Of a stretch of 6,165 nt of DNA, positions 1-5,289 are shown in pieces. Under the pieces are notes generated by a model, which did no database searches, was not told the origin of the DNA, and saw nothing but the letters and a program-made list of their open reading frames with translations. The translations under genes and the position numbers were made by a program. The stretch is from NCBI GenBank assembly GCA_043820985.1, contig JBDRDH010000041.1:1-6165 (forward strand). The letters are read 5' to 3'. Position 1 is the stretch's first letter, and every line of letters starts with the position of its first letter. Source of the DNA: JAAYXS01 sp043820985. GTDB lineage: Bacteria; Planctomycetota; Phycisphaerae; UBA1845; Fen-1342.

Positions 1-830
1 AGGCTTAATCCGCAGGCCAGCTCATTGTATGTCCATAGTAAAAAATATATCTGGATCGGAATCAGATAGAGCCAGGACACCAGCTTCCAGGTCGGAAAGC
101 TCTGTGGGGAGTTAAAAAACTCCGGCTGACCCTGGACCAGGACGGGTGTGTTGTGAACAGTGATACCCAACGCGATCATTCCGAGGACAAACAGGCCCAA
201 CCGTTTACCCACGGCGCGCCAGGGTGTTCGTGCCCGTGGATCCCAGGTCTCCAGCCGCTCTAGAAACGCCTCACGCAGCATCACTGGCCCGAGCCGCATA
301 CACGGCGGATAGAATATCCAGCAGACTGTATCTGCTAGGCGCAGCGGACTATCCGGCTGGCGCGCCCACTGCACACCCCAGGCGATAAACCGCAACAGAA
401 AGTACGCAAAGCCGATATTGTGCAATACTGGTAAGCGCGAGGGCTGCCAGCCGTACCACTGGGCGGCGGGAATCCACCAGACTGGTAGGATCAGAGCATG
501 CAAGCCCAGCCAGACCAGCGCGATCATGAGGCGGGGCCCCAACAGTTCACGCCGGCGTAGAAAATGCAGGCCAAACACCCACCCCGCACCGACACTCACC
601 GCCGCCATAAAGAGCGCCGTCGTCAGTGGCCCGGTCGTCACGATCAGCCAGCAAAGACCCACTCCAATCAGGGCCAGGCGCGGATTGGCCCGGGCCCACA
701 GGCGCAGCAGGGGCACCAAGGGCAGCAGCACGATCAAGCCAAAGGGGCCGGCGGCCACCTCCCAACCGGTCAACGGCACGGTCGGGGCCGTGGTAACGGG
801 ATTAAAAAGATCTCCTGGGGGTACTAGCAC
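1..830 (-). CDS. MBOAT-family membrane O-acyltransferase (AlgI/DltB-like), C terminus outside window
   Basis: Proteins of this family move acyl groups, often acetyl, onto extracytoplasmic polysaccharides or other envelope targets from within the membrane. The window holds 276 codons read to the left edge with no stop. Hydrophobic segments lie near residues 29-43, 52-66, 69-91, 100-120, 135-153, 211-223 and 250-266. Family-like signatures are 'LHNIGFAYFLLRFI' (136-149), which resembles the 'GISFYTFQ' helix of AlgI, 'FYPPCMRLGP' (173-182), which resembles 'FFPQLIAGPI', and 'YNELACGLS' (268-276), which resembles 'YSDMAIGLG'. The catalytic histidine of MBOAT enzymes would lie further on and cannot be seen. 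The chosen start is GTG at 830, two bases after the transpeptidase stop. It has no clear Shine-Dalgarno, so it would rely on translational coupling. The frame is also open upstream to an ATG at 917, inside the transpeptidase gene. The family is fairly sure; the substrate is unknown. Confidence 0.72.
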   Translation of the reverse strand, partial: MLVPPGDLFNPVTTAPTVPLTGWEVAAGPFGLIVLLPLVPLLRLWARANPRLALIGVGLCWLIVTTGPLTTALFMAAVSVGAGWVFGLHFLRRRELLGPRLMIALVWLGLHALILPVWWIPAAQWYGWQPSRLPVLHNIGFAYFLLRFIAWGVQWARQPDSPLRLADTVCWIFYPPCMRLGPVMLREAFLERLETWDPRARTPWRAVGKRLGLFVLGMIALGITVHNTPVLVQGQPEFFNSPQSFPTWKLVSWLYLIPIQIYFLLWTYNELACGLS

Positions 831-832
831 GG

Positions 833-1933
833 TTAAGGCAGAATCGTGATGGTAGACTTCTGCGGCAACATCAGCTTGTAGAATAGCGCAATGTCTTCGT
901 TGTGCATCCGCACACATCCGAGGGATACGGCCTGGCCGATGGACTCGGGCTCGATGGTGCCATGAATGCCGTAGCCGTAACGCCCGAGTGCCTCGCCTTC
1001 GATTCCTTCCAGGCCAATCCAGTGTTCGCCGAGGGGATTTTGCGGATCGTCGGCGGCAATGATGCGTTTCACTTCAGCCGACGGTGAGGGGTAATAAGTC
1101 GGGTTAGACAAGCGCTCCTTGACACGCCAGACACCTTCCGGCGTACCTTGATCGGTACCCAGGCCGACGCGGAAACTGCGGATATATAAGTCCTGCAAGT
1201 AAACATCCAGCCGGAACTCAGACTTATGGATGCGGGCGTGGAAGGGACCGCGCAGCACCTTGATGGTCTGGTCGGCGCGTAACTTGCGGGCGTCGGTAAT
1301 ACCATTGATCCGCATCAGAATTTCCGGCGGCACCTGATATTCGCGCCCGATGTTTATTAAATAATCTCCGGAGCGGACGGTGTAGGAATTGACGAGTGGA
1401 TCATTCGGCAGGCGGCGCTTCGTGAAAATCGTTTCCTCGGCCATCTGGGTGAGCAGGCGGCGCACTTCGGCCTGATCGATGCGCGAGAGCGATTTTTGCA
1501 AGAGAGTGTTGAGGGCCTGGCGAGCTTCAAGCACCTGGCCATCGGCATACTGACGACGGGCGGCTTCGAGAGCCTGGTTGTCAGTGCGACTTTTCGCGGC
1601 TTCCGCGATGGGCGGTTCTTGTTCTGTAACAATGGGTTGTGCCGGTCCTTCAGGCTCAAGGACTTCGTCCGCTGTGTTGTCCTGATCTTCTGGTTGCTCA
1701 GTGCGATCGTCCGACCAGCGCAAGTGATCTTCCGGCACTTCGACGACCACGGGTATATCCATGCTCGCGGTATCGCCGGTCGCCACCAGCGCATTCCGGG
1801 TATTTGCCGGCGGCACGGCGTTGTTGTCGTCTCCCGAGAAGTACCACCAGCCGCCAGTCGTGATCCCGACCAGTATCAATATAACCACAGCAAAATTCCG
1901 TCGTCGTCGTGATTTTCTTCGCAAACGTTGCAC
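833..1933 (-). CDS. L,D-transpeptidase with TPR-like, LysM and YkuD domains
   Basis: The enzyme probably forms 3-3 peptidoglycan cross-links or attaches proteins to peptidoglycan on the outer face of the cytoplasmic membrane. In order, the 366 residues show an arginine-rich cytoplasmic tail (1-12), one signal-anchor helix (about 14-31), an acidic proline-rich linker (about 40-115), a TPR-like helical region (about 118-168), a LysM peptidoglycan-binding domain (about 182-227, 'YTVRSGDYLINIG') and a YkuD catalytic domain (about 232-366). The active-site signature is intact: 'GIHGT' with His324 and 'SLGCVRMHN' with catalytic Cys340 and Arg342. The start is GTG at 1933, chosen because a full AGGAGG lies six bases upstream and the signal anchor follows at once. 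The MBOAT gene begins two bases after its stop, so the two are surely co-transcribed. Which cross-link or anchoring role it has cannot be told. This domain order is familiar from Planctomycetota (recalled, not checked). Confidence 0.93.
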   Translation of the reverse strand: MQRLRRKSRRRRNFAVVILILVGITTGGWWYFSGDDNNAVPPANTRNALVATGDTASMDIPVVVEVPEDHLRWSDDRTEQPEDQDNTADEVLEPEGPAQPIVTEQEPPIAEAAKSRTDNQALEAARRQYADGQVLEARQALNTLLQKSLSRIDQAEVRRLLTQMAEETIFTKRRLPNDPLVNSYTVRSGDYLINIGREYQVPPEILMRINGITDARKLRADQTIKVLRGPFHARIHKSEFRLDVYLQDLYIRSFRVGLGTDQGTPEGVWRVKERLSNPTYYPSPSAEVKRIIAADDPQNPLGEHWIGLEGIEGEALGRYGYGIHGTIEPESIGQAVSLGCVRMHNEDIALFYKLMLPQKSTITILP

Positions 1934-1939
1934 ACCAAA

Positions 1940-1945
1940 CCTCCT
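1940..1945 (-). promoter_or_regulatory. Strong ribosome binding site for the L,D-transpeptidase
   Basis: AGGAGG on the minus strand sits six bases before the GTG at 1933. It is the strongest Shine-Dalgarno match in the window and settles a start that would otherwise be doubtful because it is not ATG. Confidence 0.85.
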
Positions 1946-2055
1946 GGATCCTTCCCGGCCTGGCGGATCCTCCGTGATCCCCCCGGAAGATACCCGCTGT
2001 ACAAGCTGGATACCAGTATGATTCTGTCAGGACCGGCCGCTTCCGATCGCCGAAA
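1946..2055 (-). other. Short intergenic leader with clustered GGATCC boxes
   Basis: This is the gap between the DUF4405 stop and the transpeptidase ribosome binding site. It holds GGATCC at 1946-1951 and 1965-1970 and GATCC at 1976-1980. GGATCC is self-complementary, so the first two can pair across a 13-base loop, or the second with the third across a 6-base loop. The first box touches the Shine-Dalgarno directly. No convincing promoter or terminator with a T-tract was found here. Confidence 0.3.
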
Positions 2056-2760
2056 TCAGGGCTCCGGTTCGCCAGCCCGGTGTTCATCCACGAGTCGCCG
2101 GACCGTTGACATCTCGAAACCATAGGTCCGCCGCAACTGTCCCAGTCCCTGCTGGGGATCCACATCGGCCGGCAATCCCAGCTCATCGGCGAATTGCTCT
2201 ATAGAAATACCGGCCAGGCTAGCGGCTTCAACGAGCGTGGTCGATCCGCGAATGAGGTTTCCGCCGCCGCGTCCAGGGGATGACTCGGAAAGATGATCCG
2301 GCTCTTCGAAAAGATCGCTGGCGCGGCTCTGGCGGCCACGACGCTGTCCGCGCTCGTGTTCACCAGCACTGGATTTCGTAACTTGTGTGTTCGCCAGCAC
2401 CAGAAAGCCCGTGACCAGAATCACCACTACCAGAAAAAAGCCCAGTCCATACAGGTTTTGGCGATACTCTGGAGGTGTGTCCAGGCCAGCCCCCCCACGT
2501 AGTACACAGCGCCGTACCGTGACACAGACCCATTCCCAGTGCAGGATCACGTGCAAGACCATCAGGGCCAGCAAGGTGACCGCCAGCCAGAAATGTATAT
2601 CGCCCCACTGATGCCGATCCAGCCCCCACAATTCCAGACCACGCCCGCCACGACTGCCCGGCGGGAGAATATATTTGAGCCAGAGACCGGTGACGATCAT
2701 GGCCAGCATTACCAGCAAACCGGCGCTATCGACGATGAAATTAAAAGTATTCTTACGCAT
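2056..2760 (-). CDS. DUF4405 membrane protein (cytochrome b-like) with C-terminal helical domain
   Basis: The N-terminal part matches the DUF4405 family, small membrane proteins resembling diheme cytochrome b subunits. Counting from an upstream ATG at 2772, helices lie near 12-33, 57-80 and 107-128. Histidines His54 and His60 ('DRHQWGDIHFW') and His74 and His78 ('LHVILHW') are possible heme ligands, though binding is inferred. A charged, Arg/Gly-rich linker (about 130-175) leads to a soluble C-terminal domain (about 178-230) with 'TLVEAASLAGISIEQFADEL', 'GLPADVDP' and 'YGFEMSTVR'. I recall similar short helical domains from redox-associated membrane proteins. The preferred start is the ATG at 2760, giving 234 residues, because GGAG lies six bases before it and 'MRKNTFNFIVD' looks like the family N terminus. 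The ATG at 2772 has no ribosome binding site. The gene is 122 bases upstream of the transpeptidase gene on the same strand. A role in electron transfer is plausible; no partner is visible. Confidence 0.82.
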   Translation of the reverse strand: MRKNTFNFIVDSAGLLVMLAMIVTGLWLKYILPPGSRGGRGLELWGLDRHQWGDIHFWLAVTLLALMVLHVILHWEWVCVTVRRCVLRGGAGLDTPPEYRQNLYGLGFFLVVVILVTGFLVLANTQVTKSSAGEHERGQRRGRQSRASDLFEEPDHLSESSPGRGGGNLIRGSTTLVEAASLAGISIEQFADELGLPADVDPQQGLGQLRRTYGFEMSTVRRLVDEHRAGEPEP

Positions 2761-2766
2761 CCAGAT

Positions 2767-2770
2767 CTCC
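2767..2770 (-). promoter_or_regulatory. Ribosome binding site that decides the DUF4405 start
   Basis: GGAG on the minus strand is six bases from the ATG at 2760 and overlaps the upstream in-frame ATG at 2772. Its position favours the shorter protein that begins MRKNTFN. Confidence 0.55.
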
Positions 2771-2777
2771 ATAGCGG

Positions 2778-2804
2778 GCCGTGCGGATCGCCTAGGCGCA
2801 CGGC
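2778..2804 (-). other. Perfect 8-bp hairpin in the leader of the DUF4405 gene
   Basis: GCCGTGCG (2778-2785) pairs perfectly with CGCACGGC (2797-2804) across an 11-base loop. It ends 17 bases before the ATG at 2760 on the minus strand and just precedes its ribosome binding site. No run of T follows it, so it is not a classical intrinsic terminator for the methyltransferase gene. It could be a leader structure, an RNA processing site or a protein-binding palindrome. Function is unknown. Confidence 0.4.
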
Positions 2805-2845
2805 GGCTTCATAGCTTAACGCACTGGACGGAACGTGCTTGCCTG

Positions 2846-3748
2846 TCAGGGCTTGTCGTTTACACAAAGTTCATGGAGCGCGCGGATGTGCGCGGGGGTG
2901 GTGCCGCAGCAGCCGCCGACGATGCGGGCCCCCAGCTCCAACCAGCGGCGGGCATAGCCGGCATAGTCCTCCGGGCTGACCTGTTGGGCATAATCCCAGC
3001 CCCGGATGGGCTGGCGGTTGTTGATATGTGCGTAAGCCGCCAGCGACAAGTCGCCAGTGGGTTTCAACAAGGGCAGCAGGTCACTCAGGCCGCTTGGCGG
3101 AATGCAGTTTAATCCGAGCGCGAGCGGATTAAATGGCCTGACGGCCTCAATCGCGGCCGGCAATGGTTCACCGCTGAGCAGGCAACCGGTCTGGGCGACC
3201 ACGAAGGAGACGGCGAAGGGCAGACCGGTAGCGGCTGCCGCCTCCGCCGCGATCCGGGCTTCGCGAACGGTATTCATGGTCTCGATCCAGATCAGGTCGG
3301 GGCGGGCGTCGGCCAGCCAATCCGCCATCTGGACATGCTCGCGACGTAGAGTGTCGGCATCGGGGACATCTTCCGGACGGTAGCAATCGGCGACCGGCGC
3401 GACACTGGCCGCGACAAACGCCGGCTTACCCGGGCGCCGGTTAGCCGCCTGGCGGGCCAATTCGACCGCCAGATTGTTGAGTGCCGGGCCGTCGGCCAAC
3501 CGATCAGCCCGGCGCAGAGTGCGGGGATTGGTGCGGAAGGTGTTGGCCACCAGGATCTCCGCGCCGGCCTGGGCGTAATCAGCATGGATCGCCGCCACCT
3601 GCTGGGGGCACTCAAGCAAAGCCGCGGCCGACCACAAGGGCAGGCTGGTGGTCACGCCACGCCGCTCGAGTTCGGTTCCGATAGCGCCATCCAATATGAG
3701 TGCTCCTCGGCGGAGTCGTTCGAGCAGGTTTTCACGGGTGACGGGCAT
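2846..3748 (-). CDS. Homocysteine S-methyltransferase family protein
   Basis: The family transfers a methyl group to a zinc-activated homocysteine thiol to make methionine, in the cytoplasm. The 300 residues cover one complete domain. Visible motifs are 'LILDGAIGTELERRG' (17-31), 'ANTFRTNP' (68-75), 'SVAPVADCY' (115-123), 'GLNC' with zinc ligand Cys215, and 'GGCCGTTPAHI' with Cys280 and Cys281. All three zinc cysteines are present. It lacks the folate- and cobalamin-binding modules of full-length MetH, so it is a stand-alone enzyme of the MmuM or BHMT type, or a MetH N-terminal-like protein working with partners elsewhere. The methyl donor (S-methylmethionine, betaine, a corrinoid protein or other) cannot be read from the sequence. 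The start is ATG at 3748 with GAGG six bases upstream. It is divergent from the dihydroorotase gene and may be first in the minus-strand block. A 9-bp inverted repeat lies inside it at 3108-3133. Confidence 0.9.
   Translation of the reverse strand: MPVTRENLLERLRRGALILDGAIGTELERRGVTTSLPLWSAAALLECPQQVAAIHADYAQAGAEILVANTFRTNPRTLRRADRLADGPALNNLAVELARQAANRRPGKPAFVAASVAPVADCYRPEDVPDADTLRREHVQMADWLADARPDLIWIETMNTVREARIAAEAAAATGLPFAVSFVVAQTGCLLSGEPLPAAIEAVRPFNPLALGLNCIPPSGLSDLLPLLKPTGDLSLAAYAHINNRQPIRGWDYAQQVSPEDYAGYARRWLELGARIVGGCCGTTPAHIRALHELCVNDKP
3108..3133. repeat. Perfect 9-bp inverted repeat inside the methyltransferase gene
   Basis: TTTAATCCG (3108-3116) and CGGATTAAA (3125-3133) are exact reverse complements around an 8-base spacer. 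The segment encodes 'FNPLALGLN' (206-214), just before zinc ligand Cys215. It is A+T-rich against its surroundings and includes a TTA leucine codon, otherwise scarce in this gene. Confidence 0.6.
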
Positions 3749-3869
3749 GGATTGCCTCGCAAGCCGGGGCTATACGTTACAGCGGTTGACAGTATGATAA
3801 CACTGATGGCCGGCGTTGCGTTCGGCCACGACGGCGACATCCCGGTAAAAGCGCGTCAGGTCAAGGTCC
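3749..3869. promoter_or_regulatory. Divergent intergenic region between the methyltransferase and dihydroorotase genes
   Basis: Promoters for both flanking genes should lie in these 121 bases, since the genes point away from each other. On the plus strand a perfect TTGACA (3786-3791) and a TATGAT (3793-3798) are present, but they are almost adjacent and neither has a well-spaced partner, so no promoter is called. A 6-bp hairpin (TGGCCG 3807-3812 with CGGCCA 3823-3828) lies in the likely 5' untranslated region of the dihydroorotase gene. On the minus strand GAGG at 3755-3758 serves the methyltransferase start. Confidence 0.45.
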
Positions 3870-5150
3870 ATGAGCAAGAGCATAATGATTCGCGGCGGGC
3901 GGGTGATCGATCCGGCCCAGGAAATCGATGAAGTCCTGAACGTAGTGATCGCGGACGGCAAGATCGCGGCATTGGGACGTAACGTGCCGGCGGCGGATGA
4001 GTCCTACGACGCGGCGGGCTGTATTGTGGCTCCCGGCCTGATCGACATGCACGTGCATTTGCGCGAGCCGGGCGACGAAGACAAGGAAACGATTGAATCC
4101 GGCACCGCGGCCGCCGTGGCGGGCGGCTTCACCGCCGTGGCTTGCATGCCCAACACCAATCCACCATTGGACGCGGACTCGGAGATCGAGTTTGTGCTGC
4201 GTGAAGCGGCCCGCAGCGCGCATACCCGTGTCTACCCGATCGGGGCGCTGACCAAGGATCGGGCGGGCGAGGGCCTGGCGGAAATCGGGCTGATGGCGCG
4301 GGCCGGGGCCGTGGCATTCAGTGACGATGGGAACGGTATCGCCGACGCCGGCGTATGTTTGCGGGCGATGCGCTATGTCAGCATGTTCGACAAGCTGTTC
4401 ATCCAGCATTGCGAGGAACAGTCATTGGTCGGCAATGGTTGCATGAACGCCGGCCCGACCGCCATGCGGCTGGGTTTGCCGGGCATGCCGGCGGTCGCCG
4501 AGGAGATCATGGCGCAGCGTGACATCCTGCTGGCCGAAGTGGCCGAGATACGCTACCACGTGGCCCACATCTCAACGCGGGGCACTGTCGAGCAAGTGCG
4601 GCGCGCCCGGCAGGCGGGGCAGCGGGTTACGGCCGAGGTTTGCCCACATCATCTGGTGCTCACCGATGAGGACTGCTGTACCTTCAATCCCAATCACAAG
4701 ATGAATCCGCCGTTGCGTAGCCGCGAAGACGTGGCCGCTCTGCTCGAAGGGGTGCGCGACGGCACGATCAGTTGCCTGGTCAGCGATCATGCCCCGCACG
4801 GCAGCCAGGACAAGGAGCACGAATTTCAGGACGTGCCGTTCGGGATCATCGGGCTGGAAACCTCGTTGGGGTTGTTTATCAAGGCTTTGATTGAAGCGGG
4901 TATTATCGAGTGGCCACAGATGATCGCCGGCATGTCCACGCGCCCGGCTGAACTGCTGGGGGTCTCCGGGGGCAATCTGAAAGTCGGTGTGCCGGCCGAC
5001 GTGACGATCATCGATCCGGAGCGGGAATGGACGGTTGACGCCGAGCAAATGCGCTCCAAGAGCCGCAACACACCTTTTGATGGCTGGCAGCTACGCGGCC
5101 GAGCGGTGGCCACGCTGGTGGATGGGCAGTTCCACTATCGGGCGGAGTAG
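3870..5150 (+). CDS. pyrC: Dihydroorotase (class I type)
   Basis: The enzyme cyclises N-carbamoyl-aspartate to dihydroorotate, the third step of de novo pyrimidine synthesis, in the cytoplasm. At 426 residues it has the usual class I length. The amidohydrolase metal site is complete: 'DMHVHLREPG' (59-68) with His61, His63 and Arg65, 'SDDG' (151-154) with Asp153, His180, 'HVAHIST' with His233, and 'SDHAPH' (305-310) with Asp306. Substrate-binding Asn95 is in 'MPNTNPP' and Asn279 in 'MNPPLR'. Asp153 sits where class II enzymes carry a carboxylated lysine, as in the Aquifex enzyme. The start is ATG at 3870 with AGG/AAGG upstream; a second ATG at 3885 would remove only five residues. No pyrB or other pyrimidine gene is adjacent within the window, although aspartate carbamoyltransferase often neighbours this type. 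It appears to be monocistronic, with a convergent gene downstream. Confidence 0.96.
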   Translation: MSKSIMIRGGRVIDPAQEIDEVLNVVIADGKIAALGRNVPAADESYDAAGCIVAPGLIDMHVHLREPGDEDKETIESGTAAAVAGGFTAVACMPNTNPPLDADSEIEFVLREAARSAHTRVYPIGALTKDRAGEGLAEIGLMARAGAVAFSDDGNGIADAGVCLRAMRYVSMFDKLFIQHCEEQSLVGNGCMNAGPTAMRLGLPGMPAVAEEIMAQRDILLAEVAEIRYHVAHISTRGTVEQVRRARQAGQRVTAEVCPHHLVLTDEDCCTFNPNHKMNPPLRSREDVAALLEGVRDGTISCLVSDHAPHGSQDKEHEFQDVPFGIIGLETSLGLFIKALIEAGIIEWPQMIAGMSTRPAELLGVSGGNLKVGVPADVTIIDPEREWTVDAEQMRSKSRNTPFDGWQLRGRAVATLVDGQFHYRAE

Positions 5151-5174
5151 CACGCCGGTCGGTGTTTCTCAGGG

Positions 5175-5284
5175 TTCATTTACCACAGAGACGCAGAGAC
5201 ACAGAGGCATTTTGAGGATTTACGAGAGTGCTCGTGGCTTCCCATATCCTGGTTCTTAGTGCCTTCGTGTCTTGGTGGTGAAAT
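5175..5284. repeat. Imperfect palindromic intergenic repeat element
   Basis: The left arm (5182-5206) begins ACCACAGAGACGCAG. The reverse complement of the right arm (about 5255-5279) begins ACCACCAAGACACGA. Over about 25 positions some 17 match, and about four of the differences would be G-U pairs in plus-strand RNA, so the whole can fold as one long hairpin. The arms resemble the 'CCACAGAGACACAGAGG ... CTTCGTGTCTTGGTGG' motif that recurs between genes in many environmental bacterial genomes (recalled, not checked). It fills most of the gap between two convergent genes, which suits a passive mobile or REP-like repeat. A bidirectional terminator role is possible, but no strong T-run follows either arm. 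Confidence 0.6.
5222..5235. repeat. Small perfect hairpin at the centre of the palindromic element
   Basis: ACGAG (5222-5226) pairs with CTCGT (5231-5235) across the 4-base loop AGTG. It lies roughly midway between the two outer arms and would cap the larger hairpin. Confidence 0.5.
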
Positions 5285-5289
5285 CCGGG

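Noticed and set aside
418..849. 143-codon plus-strand open frame opposite the MBOAT gene
   Set aside because: Low-complexity Arg/Pro/Thr-rich product with no recognisable domain, lying antisense to a frame that shows clear MBOAT signatures; typical of GC-rich DNA.
1698..2186. 162-codon minus-strand open frame across the DUF4405/transpeptidase junction
   Set aside because: It overlaps two well-supported genes on the same strand in another frame and its product is rich in Arg, Gly and Trp without motifs.
2758..2772. ATG at 2772 as the start of the DUF4405 gene
   Set aside because: There is no Shine-Dalgarno before it, whereas GGAG precedes the ATG at 2760 at good spacing and the shorter N terminus looks like the family.
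3786..3798. TTGACA next to TATGAT as a promoter
   Set aside because: The two boxes are separated by one base, and neither has a partner at 16-18 bases, so they do not form a standard sigma-70 promoter together.
3861..4409. 182-codon minus-strand open frame opposite the dihydroorotase gene
   Set aside because: It is antisense to the catalytic core of a complete dihydroorotase; its His/Arg/Gly-rich product has no domain and is a shadow.
4572..5048. 158-codon minus-strand open frame opposite the 3' half of the dihydroorotase gene
   Set aside because: Shadow of conserved coding sequence on the other strand, with no ribosome binding site evidence or domain.
5175..5284. CRISPR-like or tandem repeat
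   Set aside because: Only two arms in opposite orientation are present, with no regularly spaced direct repeats or spacers.
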